NCBI RefSeq assembly: GCF_000718015.1
Contig: NZ_JODY01000008.1
Coordinates: 124,001 to 188,000 of the forward strand
DNA: 64,000 nt
DNA from: Streptomyces catenulae
GTDB lineage: Bacteria; Actinomycetota; Actinomycetes; Streptomycetales; Streptomycetaceae
Direction of reading: 5' to 3'
Positions 1-8,403 of this stretch are shown piece by piece. The position numbers and the translations under genes were made by a program. A model generated the notes under the pieces. That model made no database searches. It was given only the letters and a program-made list of their open reading frames with translations, and was not told the origin of the DNA. Position 1 is the first letter of the stretch, and each line of letters starts with the position of its first letter.

Positions 1-1
1 G

Positions 2-955
2 CCGGAGGCGCGGATCGCGACGGCCCACGGCCAGATGTCCGAACAGGCTCTGGAGCAGGTCGTGGTGGACTTCTGGGAGAAGAAGTTCGACGTCCTCGTC
101 TCGACCACGATCGTCGAGTCCGGCATCGACATCTCCAACGCCAACACCCTCATCGTCGAGCGCGGCGACAACTTCGGCCTCTCCCAGCTGCACCAGCTCC
201 GTGGCCGGGTGGGCCGTGGCCGCGACCGCGGGTACGCCTACTTCCTCTACCCGCCGGAGAAGCCGCTGACCGAGACCGCCCACGAGCGGCTGGCGACGAT
301 CGCGCAGCACACCGAGATGGGCGCCGGTATGTACGTCGCCATGAAGGACCTGGAGATCCGCGGCGCGGGCAACCTCCTCGGCGGCGAGCAGTCCGGCCAC
401 ATCGCGGGCGTCGGCTTCGACCTGTACGTCCGGATGGTCGGCGAGGCGGTCGCCGACTACCGCGCGTCCCTGGAGGGCGGGGTGGAGGAGGAGCCGCCGC
501 TGGAGGTCAAGATCGAGCTGCCGGTCGACGCGCACGTCCCGCACGACTACGCCCCCGGCGAGCAACTGCGCCTCCAGGCGTACCGGGCCATCGCCTCGGC
601 GTCGAGCGAGGAGGACATCAAGGCGGTCCGTGAAGAGTTGACCGACCGCTACGGCAAGCTGCCCGAGCCGGTGGAGAATCTGCTGCTGGTCGCCGGGCTG
701 CGGATGCTGGCGCGGGCCTGCGGCGTCAGCGACATCACCCTCCAGGGCTCCAACGTCCGCTTCGGCCCGGTGGAGCTGCGCGAGTCCCAGGAGCTGCGCC
801 TCAAGCGCCTCCACCCGCGCTCCGTCCTCAAGCCCGCCACCCGCCAGGTGCTGGTACCCCGCCCCACCACCGGCAAGATCGGCGGCAAACCGCTGGTCGG
901 CCGGGAACTGCTGGCCTGGGTGGGGGAGTTCCTGACGACGATCCTGGGGGCGTAG
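2..955 (+). CDS. mfd: Transcription-repair coupling factor Mfd, C-terminal part (5' truncated by window edge)
   Basis: The open frame runs in from before the window; only about the last 317 residues are visible of a protein that is usually near 1,170. Mfd is a dsDNA translocase that removes stalled RNA polymerase from lesions and recruits UvrA. The visible part holds the last helicase motifs of the second RecA-like domain (IVESGIDISNANTLIVERGD, then QLHQLRGRVGRG), the following TRG-type segment (MKDLEIRGAGNLLGGEQSG) and the C-terminal D7 domain, which normally masks the UvrA-binding surface. The ATG at 35 is internal and is not the start. The frame ends cleanly with TAG. Confidence is high because the RGRVGRG and GAGNLLG motifs are diagnostic. 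Confidence 0.96.
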   Translation, partial: PEARIATAHGQMSEQALEQVVVDFWEKKFDVLVSTTIVESGIDISNANTLIVERGDNFGLSQLHQLRGRVGRGRDRGYAYFLYPPEKPLTETAHERLATIAQHTEMGAGMYVAMKDLEIRGAGNLLGGEQSGHIAGVGFDLYVRMVGEAVADYRASLEGGVEEEPPLEVKIELPVDAHVPHDYAPGEQLRLQAYRAIASASSEEDIKAVREELTDRYGKLPEPVENLLLVAGLRMLARACGVSDITLQGSNVRFGPVELRESQELRLKRLHPRSVLKPATRQVLVPRPTTGKIGGKPLVGRELLAWVGEFLTTILGA

Positions 956-1182
956 GCGTAGGCGGGCCGCCGGCACCGGGTGGCCCGCCGCCGGACCGGT
1001 GCCGTCCGTGCGGCGTGGGGTGGCCCGCCGCCGGGCCGCGCAGCCCCTGCAGACGTATCTTCCGGGGTTTCTGACTGTTTCAGGGGATTGACCGGTTCCT
1101 GGCGGGAGTTGTCGGCATATCCTCTCCCGGAGCGTGGACCCGCCCGCTCCGCCGCCTTCTCCCCGGACTGGATGCCCCTGCC

Positions 1183-1659
1183 GTGATACGTGCCCGCCGT
1201 GCCGCCCTGTCCGCCGCCGCCTTCGTGACGGCCGCCCTGGTCTCCGTCGTCGCCTGTACGCCCGGGAACGCCGGGGCGGACGAACGGCCCACGACGCCCG
1301 CGGCGACGGCCTCCGCCACGGCGTCCTCCTCGCCCCCGGCCTCGCCGTCCGCCTCGCCTTCCGACTCGCCGTCGGCCCTGCCCGCGCGGACGGCACCGGC
1401 GTCCCCGGCGCCCGCCCCCACGGACGCGCCGGATACGGCGGTCCGGCACGACCCCCCGCCGCTGCCGAACCCGGCCCGGCGGACGACCGCCCCCGTCGCG
1501 GACCCGGGCGGGAGCGGCGGCGTGATCCTCGCGCCGTCCGGGAACCACTACCGGCGCGGTCAGTTCTGCAAGAAGATCCATCTCGGGCTCACCACCCGGG
1601 ACGCCCACGGCGCCACCCTGCACTGCGCGATGCAGAGCGGCCGACCGCACTGGCAGTAG
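1183..1659 (+). CDS. Small secreted lipoprotein-like protein with Pro/Ser/Ala-rich linker
   Basis: 158 residues from a GTG start. The N-terminus is a signal peptide (basic MIRARRAA, hydrophobic stretch, then VVAC), which fits a lipobox with Cys25 as the acylated residue. Residues about 30-120 are a low-complexity Pro/Ala/Ser/Thr wall-spanning linker. A compact C-terminal segment of about 45 residues carries two Cys (GQFCKK and LHCAMQ) and ends in HWQ, resembling small Cys-paired C-terminal domains common in streptomycete secreted proteins. No enzymatic motif is visible, so the function is unknown. It converges with the CPT-like gene with a gap of only 5 bp. Confidence 0.72.
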   Translation: MIRARRAALSAAAFVTAALVSVVACTPGNAGADERPTTPAATASATASSSPPASPSASPSDSPSALPARTAPASPAPAPTDAPDTAVRHDPPPLPNPARRTTAPVADPGGSGGVILAPSGNHYRRGQFCKKIHLGLTTRDAHGATLHCAMQSGRPHWQ

Positions 1660-1664
1660 GACCC

Positions 1665-2198
1665 TCACCCCACCCGCTCCGCCACCTCCCGCGCGCACTC
1701 CCGTGCCGTGTGCAGGCCGGTGTCGACCTCGATGTCGTAGGTCATCCCGCGGTGGACCAGGGACGCCTGGGCGGCGGCCATTCCGGGGACGCGGTCGGGG
1801 CGGGTGCGTTCGCGGGCGGTGGCGACGGCCGCGTCGCAGCGGACGCCGACCCAGAGGGCGGGCAGGTCGCCCAGTGCGCGCTCCCAGGCGCGGCGGCCCT
1901 CGACGCCGCCGAGGAACACCTCGTCGAGGATGACCGGCGCCCCGGCGCGGGCGACCGCGGCGACGCCGTGCCGCCAGCTCTCCTGGAGCGCCTGGAACGC
2001 GGCGCCGGGCGTGACCGAACCGTCCGCGCCGAGGACCAGCCCGTCGGGGGCGTCCATCAGGCCGGGCGGCAGCGCCTCGATCAGGCTGTCGACGCCGAAC
2101 GTCAGCCACGGGCGTGGCAGCACGTCCTGGAGGGCGCGGGCCAGCGACGACGTGCCGGAGCTGGAACCGCCGTTGAGAACGATCACCTGGTGGGCCAT
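1665..2198 (-). CDS. Chloramphenicol phosphotransferase-like P-loop protein
   Basis: 177 residues, the same length as the CPT family of Streptomyces. CPT transfers phosphate from ATP to chloramphenicol and protects the producer. The N-terminal ILNGG-type strand (VLNGGSSSGTSSLARAL), the FGVDSLIEALP segment with the catalytic-type Asp, ILDEVFLGG, and LWVGVRCD...RDRVPGMA-like blocks all align with CPT as I remember it. The oddity is in the P-loop: CPT has GKS, while here the codon is ACG, giving GTS, so the Walker A lysine is a threonine. Activity on chloramphenicol cannot be assumed. It may act on another substrate or be a degenerate paralogue. ATG start; transcribed away from the DUF2079 gene's end with a 52-bp gap. 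Confidence 0.82.
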   Translation of the reverse strand: MAHQVIVLNGGSSSGTSSLARALQDVLPRPWLTFGVDSLIEALPPGLMDAPDGLVLGADGSVTPGAAFQALQESWRHGVAAVARAGAPVILDEVFLGGVEGRRAWERALGDLPALWVGVRCDAAVATARERTRPDRVPGMAAAQASLVHRGMTYDIEVDTGLHTARECAREVAERVG

Positions 2199-2250
2199 CG
2201 CGCCACCGTAGCGACCACCGCCCGCCGCCGCCCCCGGATTTCCGCCCGGC

Positions 2251-3750
2251 TCAGGGCCCGGACGTCCGCCGCAGCACCAGGAGTTCCGCGGCCGTACCGG
2301 ACACCGCGTACCGGGTGTGCGGATGCCGCTGCTCGGCCTCGGTGCGGACCTGCTCGGGGGTGCGGCCGTCGGACAGCTGCACCGCGACGTAGTCGGGGGC
2401 GATCCCGCGGGTGTCGCCGATCCAGAACACCCGGGTGCGGGAGACGAGCCGGGACAGCGGCCGGATGTCCGCCTCGACGCTCGCCCCGTCCGGGACGGTC
2501 GCCAGCAGCCGTTCGGCGGCGGCGACCTCCGGCGGGATGCGGTACGTCGCCGACTCGGTGAGGCGGGACAGCGGCAGCGTGGTGGTCAGCGCCAGCGCCG
2601 CGGCGAGCACCGCCGCCGGGAGCTGGTCCGCCAGCGCCCGCAGCCGGGGGCGCGGCGAACGGCCGGTCCGCTCCAGCGCGTCGACGAGGGCGAGGAAGAC
2701 CACCGGCATCAGCACCGCGTTGTAGTGCCAGTCGATGCCCCAGTAGTGCGGCTCGTGGGAGACGAACCGCCAGCCGAGCGTCGGCACCGCCGCCAGCAGC
2801 AGCGGCGAACGCAGCGCCAGCAGACCGGTGGTGGGCAGCAGCACCCACAGCAGGGTGTGCAGCGCCTCGCCCACCCCGATCGCCGGGCCCGCCGCGCCGT
2901 CGCCGCCGAGCTTGGACCAGTAGTCGTACGAGCCGGTGCCGTTGAACCCGGGGATGATCACGCCGAGGGTGACGGCGGTGGCGGCCAGCCCGAAGCCGAC
3001 CAGCGCGACGGCGAGCGGCAGCGCCTGCCGCGCCCGGACCAGCACCACCACACCGATCGCGGCGGCGGTGACCCCCAGATCCTCCTTGACCAGCACCAGC
3101 GGCGCGGCCCAGCACACCGCCGCCGTCCACCGCCCGCGCACCACCGCCTCCAGCGCGAACGCCAGCAGCGGCAGCGCGAAGGCGATCTCGTGGAAGTCGA
3201 AGTCGACGGCCTTCTGCAGCCCCCACGACAACCCGTACGCGACACCGACGGCCAGCCCCCGGGCGCGCCCCAGATACCGGGCGGCGGCGCGGGTGACCGG
3301 CACCGACGACAGCGCGAACAGCGCCGCCTGCGCCGTCAGCAGCGTCAGCGGCGAGGGCAGCAGCCGGTAGAGGGGCGCGAGCAGGATCAGCACCGGGCTG
3401 AAGTGGTCGCCCAGGATGTTGGTGCCCGGCCCCTTGAGGTCGACGATCGGCGCCCCGAGATGCGCGTAACCGCGGACCGCCTGCTCGAAGATGCCGAGGT
3501 CCCAGGAGGCGGTGCCCATCGTCAGATGGCGCAGCAGCGACAGCGTGGCGTACGCGGCGAAGAGCAGCGCCGCCAGCCACCACGGGTCGAGGCGCGGCGC
3601 CCGCCATGCGGCGAATCGGCCGCCGCGCGCGGCGGCGGGCGCCTCGCGGGGGATGTCGGGCGGCGCGGTCCGTTGCCCGGGCGGCGCCCCGGTCGCCGTG
3701 CCGGGCGTCGCGGGACCGGCGCCCGCCGCCGTCGCTGCGGCCGTGTCCAT
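2251..3750 (-). CDS. DUF2079-type polytopic membrane protein
   Basis: 499 residues from the ATG at 3750; an upstream in-frame extension would be Arg-rich non-coding sequence and would overlap the start of the divergent HNH gene. A short Ala/Pro-rich cytoplasmic tail is followed by many hydrophobic segments. The signature WDLGIFEQAVRGYAHLG, then LKGPGTNILGDHFSP with the acidic/His pair, and SHEPHYWGIDWHYN later on, mark the DUF2079 family, which has the GT-C glycosyltransferase-like fold. The likely role is transfer of a sugar from a lipid carrier on the outer face, but the substrate is unknown. The C-terminal 100 residues form a soluble domain. Neighbours give no pathway clue. Confidence 0.85.
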   Translation of the reverse strand: MDTAAATAAGAGPATPGTATGAPPGQRTAPPDIPREAPAAARGGRFAAWRAPRLDPWWLAALLFAAYATLSLLRHLTMGTASWDLGIFEQAVRGYAHLGAPIVDLKGPGTNILGDHFSPVLILLAPLYRLLPSPLTLLTAQAALFALSSVPVTRAAARYLGRARGLAVGVAYGLSWGLQKAVDFDFHEIAFALPLLAFALEAVVRGRWTAAVCWAAPLVLVKEDLGVTAAAIGVVVLVRARQALPLAVALVGFGLAATAVTLGVIIPGFNGTGSYDYWSKLGGDGAAGPAIGVGEALHTLLWVLLPTTGLLALRSPLLLAAVPTLGWRFVSHEPHYWGIDWHYNAVLMPVVFLALVDALERTGRSPRPRLRALADQLPAAVLAAALALTTTLPLSRLTESATYRIPPEVAAAERLLATVPDGASVEADIRPLSRLVSRTRVFWIGDTRGIAPDYVAVQLSDGRTPEQVRTEAEQRHPHTRYAVSGTAAELLVLRRTSGP

Positions 3751-3896
3751 GCGCGTCCTCCGTCTCGGCTTCCGAAAAGATACTCGAAGCCGTCGAACCG
3801 GGCGGTTACGACGTACCCGCCCCGTGGCGCGTACGCTCCTTCGCCGGACCGGCCACCGGTGCTCCGGCGGCCCAGCTACCTGAGGGGACACCCGAC

Positions 3897-4637
3897 TTGA
3901 ACCGGATACGGACCGCGCTGCCCATCGCCGCCGTCGCCGCACTGCTCACCCTGACCGGCTGCACCCCCGCCGACGGGGCGGGCGGCGAGGACGCCAAGGG
4001 CGCCGGGGAGGGGACGTCGGCGTCCGGCGCGCCCGGTGGCGCCCTGGCGACGCTGGCGGGACTGCCCGTCAAGAAGCGTGGCTCGCAGGACGGTTACGCC
4101 CGTGACCGCTTCGGCAGCGCCTGGGCCGACACCGACAGCAACGGCTGCGGCACCCGCGACGACATCCTCCAGCGCGACCTGGAGCACACCACCCACCGCG
4201 GCAAGACCTGCGCCGTCACCTCCGGGACGCTCACCCACGACCCGTACACCGGCGGCACCATCCGCTACAGGCGCGGCAGCAGCAAGGTCGACATCGACCA
4301 TGTCGTGGCGCTCTCCGACGCCTGGCAGAAGGGCGCCGCCCGCTGGGCGCCGCGCAAGCGGATCGCGCTCGCCAACGACCCGCTGAACCTCATCGCCGTG
4401 GAGGCGTCCGCCAACCGCAGCAAGAGCGACGGCGACGCGGCCGCCTGGCTGCCGGAGAACCAGGGCTACCGCTGCACCTACGTCGCACGGCAGGTGGCGG
4501 TGAAGCAGAAGTACGGGCTGTGGGTCACCCGCGACGAGAAGGCGGCGATGTCGAAGGTGCTGAACGGCTGCCCGAGCGAGAAGCTGCCGACCGGCGGCAA
4601 CCCGACGGAGGCACCGGGGCGGTTCAAGGCGAAGTAG
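3897..4637 (+). CDS. Secreted HNH/DUF1524-type nuclease-like lipoprotein
   Basis: 246 residues from a TTG start preceded by CTGAGGGGA at a suitable distance; starting further upstream would run into the divergent gene. The signal peptide ends in LTLTGC, a good lipobox. After a Gly/Glu-rich linker (about 22-55) comes a DUF1524/HNH module: VDIDHVVALSDAWQKGA, then LANDPLNLIAVEASANRSK with the Asn and Lys expected after the His metal site. The family contains extracellular nucleases and GmrSD-like C-terminal domains. A role in hydrolysing extracellular nucleic acid is inferred from the motif. A short tandem repeat and a gene-free gap follow. Confidence 0.87.
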   Translation: MNRIRTALPIAAVAALLTLTGCTPADGAGGEDAKGAGEGTSASGAPGGALATLAGLPVKKRGSQDGYARDRFGSAWADTDSNGCGTRDDILQRDLEHTTHRGKTCAVTSGTLTHDPYTGGTIRYRRGSSKVDIDHVVALSDAWQKGAARWAPRKRIALANDPLNLIAVEASANRSKSDGDAAAWLPENQGYRCTYVARQVAVKQKYGLWVTRDEKAAMSKVLNGCPSEKLPTGGNPTEAPGRFKAK

Positions 4638-4680
4638 CGACGGGGACGGCGGGGCACGGCCGGGCGCGCGGCCACCGGGG

Positions 4681-4730
4681 CGCCCGGTGGGCCGAGAGCC
4701 CGCGGCGCCCGGTGGGCGAAGAGCCCGCGG
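4681..4730. repeat. Two tandem 25-bp direct repeats
   Basis: Copies at 4681-4705 and 4706-4730 differ at only two positions. They lie 43 bp after the HNH lipoprotein stop, in the gap before the SurA-like gene. Each contains GCCCGGTGGGC and GAGCCCGCGG, so the transcript could fold. Most likely a local slippage duplication in or near a terminator. Confidence 0.7.
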
Positions 4731-4926
4731 CGCCCCGCCCGCGTACCCAAAAACCTGGGGAATCGTTGGCCAACCGGTGGCCCGGGGCACCCGGACTCCC
4801 TACTATCGATCAACGCCAGATCGATGAGATGACCGCTCCCGGCACCCGCCGGGGGCGCCCCGCCCACCGCTGCCGCACGGCGTTCGCGCCGCGCCGTCTC
4901 GTTCACGATCTCTGCCGGGAGGCCCC

Positions 4927-5568
4927 GTGCTCCGCCGTAGGACAGTGCTCTCCGTATCCGTCTCCGCCGCCCTGCTGGCGACCCCGCTGCTCACCGCCTG
5001 CGGCAGCGACGCGCACCCCGGTGCCGCCGCGATCGTCGGTGGCCAGCGGATCACCGTCGCCCAGCTCCAGGCGAAGGTCAAGGACGTACGCCGGGCCCAG
5101 AGCAAGTCCCCGCAGGGCGGCCAACTCATCTCCAACACCGGCCAGTTGAGCCTGATCACCCTCAACGGCATGATCTTCCGGCAGGTCCTGGAGCGCAGTG
5201 CCGACCGCGAGGGGGTCTCCGTCAGCCGCGCCGATGTGCAGAAGTGGCGGTCCACCGCGGAGAAGGAACTGGGCGGCCCGGAGCGGCTGAAGGCCGTCTG
5301 GCTCCAGCAGCAGTCGGTCGCCCCGGACGAGGTCGACGCGACCGTCCGCAACCAACTCCTCCTGGACGGCCTTGCCAAGAAGATCGGCGCCGACCGCGCC
5401 AGCGCCGCGGGCCAGCGCCGCCTCGTCGACAACCTCGCCCGCACCTCCCGCGCCATGGGCGTCGACGTCAACCCGCGCTTCGGCTCCTGGAACGACCGCC
5501 GGGTGATCCTGGGCGCGACGAAGGACCCGTGGATCTCCCCCGCCTCGGGCACCCGCGAGCAGGCGTAG
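4927..5568 (+). CDS. SurA N-terminal-domain lipoprotein
   Basis: 213 residues from a GTG start. The signal peptide ends in TPLLTACGSD (lipobox, Cys25). The mature part, AAIVGGQRITVAQLQAKV onward, is the helical SurA-N/trigger-factor-C type chaperone domain; no parvulin PPIase domain follows. The likely role is binding unfolded exported proteins at the outer membrane face. It lies just upstream of mazG, an arrangement I recall from other Streptomyces. A possible -10 (TACTAT, 4801-4806) would give a leader of about 115 nt. Confidence 0.85.
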   Translation: MLRRRTVLSVSVSAALLATPLLTACGSDAHPGAAAIVGGQRITVAQLQAKVKDVRRAQSKSPQGGQLISNTGQLSLITLNGMIFRQVLERSADREGVSVSRADVQKWRSTAEKELGGPERLKAVWLQQQSVAPDEVDATVRNQLLLDGLAKKIGADRASAAGQRRLVDNLARTSRAMGVDVNPRFGSWNDRRVILGATKDPWISPASGTREQA

Positions 5569-5586
5569 CAGGAACGTCCTGGGGAG

Positions 5587-5634
5587 CGGCCCCGGCGCCC
5601 GGTCGGCCCGTGCGGCCCCCGGGTGCCGGGGCCG
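5587..5634 (+). terminator. GC hairpin after SurA-like gene
   Basis: A 16-bp stem (5587-5602 with 5619-5634, one G:T pair) closes a 16-nt loop 18 nt after the stop codon. It lies before the leaderless mazG promoter. No U-tract, as is usual in Streptomyces. Confidence 0.6.
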
Positions 5635-5673
5635 TCGCCGGTCCGCGGCGCGGGCGCTGTCGGTGGGGTGCGT

Positions 5674-5679
5674 TACGTT
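5674..5679 (+). promoter_or_regulatory. Candidate -10 (TACGTT) of a leaderless mazG transcript
   Basis: TACGTT ends 6 nt before the GTG at 5686, which is the spacing expected if transcription starts on the start codon. No convincing Shine-Dalgarno is placed for this GTG. Confidence 0.5.
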
Positions 5680-5685
5680 CGAGGG

Positions 5686-6744
5686 GTGAACGCTGACGTG
5701 CCCTCCGCCGACGCCGCTGACCGCCCCGGCGGCACCGGACGCCTGGTCCTGCTCACCACCAGCCACCGCGTCGCCCCGGGCCTGCTGTCCTGGAACGCCT
5801 GGCGGACGCTGCGCGCCGCCGACCGCGTGTGCTGCGCCGACGCCGCCCATCCGCAGCTGCCGTATCTGCGCGAGGCCGGAGTCACGGTGGAGACCGCCGT
5901 CCCCACCGCCCGTGAGCTGGTCGACGACTGCGTCGCCGGGGACCGCACGGTCGCCGTCCTCACCTCCGCCGACGGCGAGAGCGCGCTCACCGACGGTCTG
6001 GCCCGCCTCGCCGGTTCCGGCCGCGAGACCATGCCCGATCTGGAGCTGCTGCCCGGCGCCTACGATCTGCCCGGCGCCCGGCTGCTCGATCTCGTCCAGG
6101 TCATGGACCGCATCCGCGCCAGCTGCCCCTGGACGGGCATCCGCACCCACGAGGACCTCGCCAAGTACGCCCTGGAGGAGACGTACGAGCTGGTCGAGGC
6201 CATCGAGACCGGTGACCGCGAGGCGCTCCGCGAGGAGCTGGGCGACGTCCTGCTCCAGGTCGTCTTCCACGCCCGCATCGCCCAGGACGACCCCGAGGCG
6301 CCGTTCTCGGTCGACGACGTCGCCGGGACGATCGTGGAGAAGCTGATCCACCGCCATCCGCATCTGTTCGGGGACGAGCCCGCCGAGACGCCCGAGGAGG
6401 TCCGGGCGCACTGGCTGCGCACCAAGGCGACCGAGAAGCGGCGCGCCTCGGTCACCGACGGCGTCCCGCTCACCCAGCCCGCGCTGGCCCTCGCCGCCAA
6501 GCTCGCCTCCCGCGCCCGCACCGCCGGTCTCGACGTCCGCCCGTCGGCCCCCGGCATCGGCTACGAACTCCTGGCCCTGGCCGCCCGCGCCGAGGCCGAG
6601 GGCACCGACCCGGAGACCGCCCTCCGCGCCGCCGCCCGCACCTACCGCGACGCGATCCGCGCGGCGGAGGGCCTGCCGACGGCGGAGACGGACGAGATAT
6701 CCGAGCTGCCCGAGGAGCCTGGGACACCCGAGGCGCCCGAATAA
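5686..6744 (+). CDS. mazG: MazG nucleoside triphosphate pyrophosphohydrolase
   Basis: 352 residues from the GTG at 5686. MazG hydrolyses NTPs/dNTPs to NMP and PPi for pool cleaning. Residues 1-125 resemble the degenerate methylase-like N-terminal region seen in actinobacterial MazG (LVLLTTSHRVAPGLLSW...). The catalytic all-alpha MazG domain starts near CPWTGIRTHEDLAKYALEE and carries the EExxE...ExxD metal-binding pattern in EETYELVEAI and EELGDVLLQVVFH. A second helical repeat follows, and the C-terminus is an acidic tail. The start fits a leaderless promoter six bases upstream. Confidence 0.92.
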   Translation: MNADVPSADAADRPGGTGRLVLLTTSHRVAPGLLSWNAWRTLRAADRVCCADAAHPQLPYLREAGVTVETAVPTARELVDDCVAGDRTVAVLTSADGESALTDGLARLAGSGRETMPDLELLPGAYDLPGARLLDLVQVMDRIRASCPWTGIRTHEDLAKYALEETYELVEAIETGDREALREELGDVLLQVVFHARIAQDDPEAPFSVDDVAGTIVEKLIHRHPHLFGDEPAETPEEVRAHWLRTKATEKRRASVTDGVPLTQPALALAAKLASRARTAGLDVRPSAPGIGYELLALAARAEAEGTDPETALRAAARTYRDAIRAAEGLPTAETDEISELPEEPGTPEAPE

Positions 6745-6836
6745 GAGGTGCCCCCCCCGGGGCGCCCCGCCCCCCCCGGCCGCGGGGCGCCTCCCGCGGG
6801 CGGGGGCGCGCCGTCCGTACCGCCCCGAGCAGCGGT

Positions 6837-6842
6837 TACCGT
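6837..6842 (+). promoter_or_regulatory. Candidate -10 (TACCGT) of a leaderless P450 transcript
   Basis: TACCGT ends 6 nt before the GTG at 6849, the same geometry as at mazG. The preceding 100 bp are a C/G tract with no alternative start. Confidence 0.45.
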
Positions 6843-6848
6843 CGAAAG

Positions 6849-8171
6849 GTGCACCCCTCGCCCGACACCGCCCCCGGATGCCCCGCGCACCCCGCGGCCG
6901 CCGCCCCGTCCGCCCCCGCCCTCTTCACCTGGGAGTTCGGCGCCGACCCGTATCCGGCCTACGCCTGGCTGCGGGAGCATGCGCCGGTGCACCGTACGGA
7001 GCTGCCCAGCGGCGTCGAGGCATGGCTGGTGACGCGGTACGCCGACGCCCGGCAGGCGCTCGCCGACGCCCGGCTCTCGAAGAACCCGGTGCACCACTCC
7101 GAGGGCGCCCACGGCAAGGGCAAGGTCGGCATCCCCGGCGAGCGCAGCGCCAACCTCATGACGCATCTGCTCAACATCGACCCGCCCGACCACACCCGGC
7201 TGCGCCGTCTGGTCTCCAAGGCGTTCACCCCGCGCCGCGTCGCCGCCTTCGCACCGCGCGTCCAGGAGCTGACCGACGCGCTGATCGACGGGTTCGCCGC
7301 CCGCGGTGAGGCCGACCTCATCCACGAGTTCGCCTTCCCGCTGCCCATCTACGCCATCTGCGATCTGCTCGGCGTCCCGCGCGAGGACCAGGACGACTTC
7401 CGGGACTGGGCCGGGATGATGCTCCGCCACACCAAGCCGGGCGGCACCGGCGGCGGGCCGCGCGGCGGCGTCGCCAAGGCGGTCAAGAAGATCCGCGGCT
7501 ACCTCGCCGAGCTGATCCACCGCAAGCGCGCCGTCCTGCCGCCCGAGCCCGCGCCCGACGAGGACCTGATCTCCGGCCTGATCCGCGCCTCCGACCACGG
7601 CGAGCACCTCACCGAGAACGAGGTCGCCGCGATGGCGTTCATCCTGCTCTTCGCCGGGTTCGAGACCACCGTCAACCTCATCGGCAACGGCACCTACGCC
7701 CTGCTGCGCACCCCCGACCAGCGCGAACTCCTCCAGAAGTCGCTGGCCACCGGGGACCGCGAGGTGCTCGCCACCGGTATCGAGGAGCTGCTGCGCTACG
7801 ACGGTCCGGTCGAGCTGGCCACCTGGCGGTTCGCGACCGAGGAGCTGACCCTCGGCGGCGAGCGGATAGCCGTCGGCGATCCGGTGCTGGTGGTGCTCGC
7901 CGCCGCCGACCGCGACCCCGCGCGCTTCGACGCCCCGGACACCCTCGACCTGCGCCGCACCGACAACCCGCACCTCGGCTACGGCCACGGCATCCACTAC
8001 TGCCTCGGCGCGCCGCTCGCCCGCCTCGAAGGACAGACCGCCCTCGCCACCCTGCTGACCCGGCTGCCCGACATCCGGCTCGCGGCGGAACCGGACGATT
8101 TGCGGTGGCGCGGCGGACTCATCATGCGCGGTCTGCGCACCCTCCCCGTGGAGTTCACCCCGGCCCCCTGA
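6849..8171 (+). CDS. Cytochrome P450 (CYP107-like)
   Basis: 440 residues, slightly longer than the usual 400-410 because of an Ala/Pro-rich N-terminal tail. It is a soluble class I haem monooxygenase that needs ferredoxin partners; none is adjacent. Visible motifs: C-helix region DPPDHTRLRRLVSKAFTPRR, I-helix oxygen groove LLFAGFETTVNLIG, K-helix ExxR in EELLRYDGP, and haem-binding loop LGYGHGIHYCLGAPLAR with the axial Cys. The family oxidises secondary metabolites or fatty acids; the substrate cannot be read from sequence. It is a single gene rather than part of a visible biosynthetic cluster. Confidence 0.93.
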   Translation: MHPSPDTAPGCPAHPAAAAPSAPALFTWEFGADPYPAYAWLREHAPVHRTELPSGVEAWLVTRYADARQALADARLSKNPVHHSEGAHGKGKVGIPGERSANLMTHLLNIDPPDHTRLRRLVSKAFTPRRVAAFAPRVQELTDALIDGFAARGEADLIHEFAFPLPIYAICDLLGVPREDQDDFRDWAGMMLRHTKPGGTGGGPRGGVAKAVKKIRGYLAELIHRKRAVLPPEPAPDEDLISGLIRASDHGEHLTENEVAAMAFILLFAGFETTVNLIGNGTYALLRTPDQRELLQKSLATGDREVLATGIEELLRYDGPVELATWRFATEELTLGGERIAVGDPVLVVLAAADRDPARFDAPDTLDLRRTDNPHLGYGHGIHYCLGAPLARLEGQTALATLLTRLPDIRLAAEPDDLRWRGGLIMRGLRTLPVEFTPAP

Positions 8172-8177
8172 CGACAC

Positions 8178-8199
8178 GCCGTCCACCTGCGCGGACGGC
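8178..8199 (+). terminator. Short hairpin after P450 gene
   Basis: GCCGTCC (8178-8184) pairs with GGACGGC (8193-8199) across an 8-nt loop, just after the stop. Weak but suitably placed. Confidence 0.4.
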
Positions 8200-8403
8200 C
8201 GCCCGGGAGCCGGAAGTTGACACTCCGTCAGTCGCGTGACCTACACGTGATCTCCGCTACACCGGCTTGTGACGCCCCGTGAGCCCGGCTACCTTGCCAC
8301 CGAACAAGCGATCCATCGCCCCGGTGGACGCCGTACCGGACCCCGGGCGGCCGGACCGGGGCGGCGGGACGGACAACTCAACCGCCGCTCGAAAGGCAAT
8401 CGC

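Noticed and set aside
649..2109. Long minus-strand open frame of 486 codons over mfd, the lipoprotein and the CPT gene
   Set aside because: Arg/Gly-rich composition without domains, overlapping three well-supported genes; a GC-skew shadow.
2251..3942. Longer DUF2079 protein starting at 3942
   Set aside because: The extra 64 residues are Arg-rich and would overlap the divergent lipoprotein start and its ribosome-binding site.
8200..8403. A second c-di-AMP riboswitch upstream of the first rpf gene
   Set aside because: None of the ydaO hallmark strings (GGGGGA-CCAA, GGGTGAA, GACAGCT-ACC) is present in that leader.
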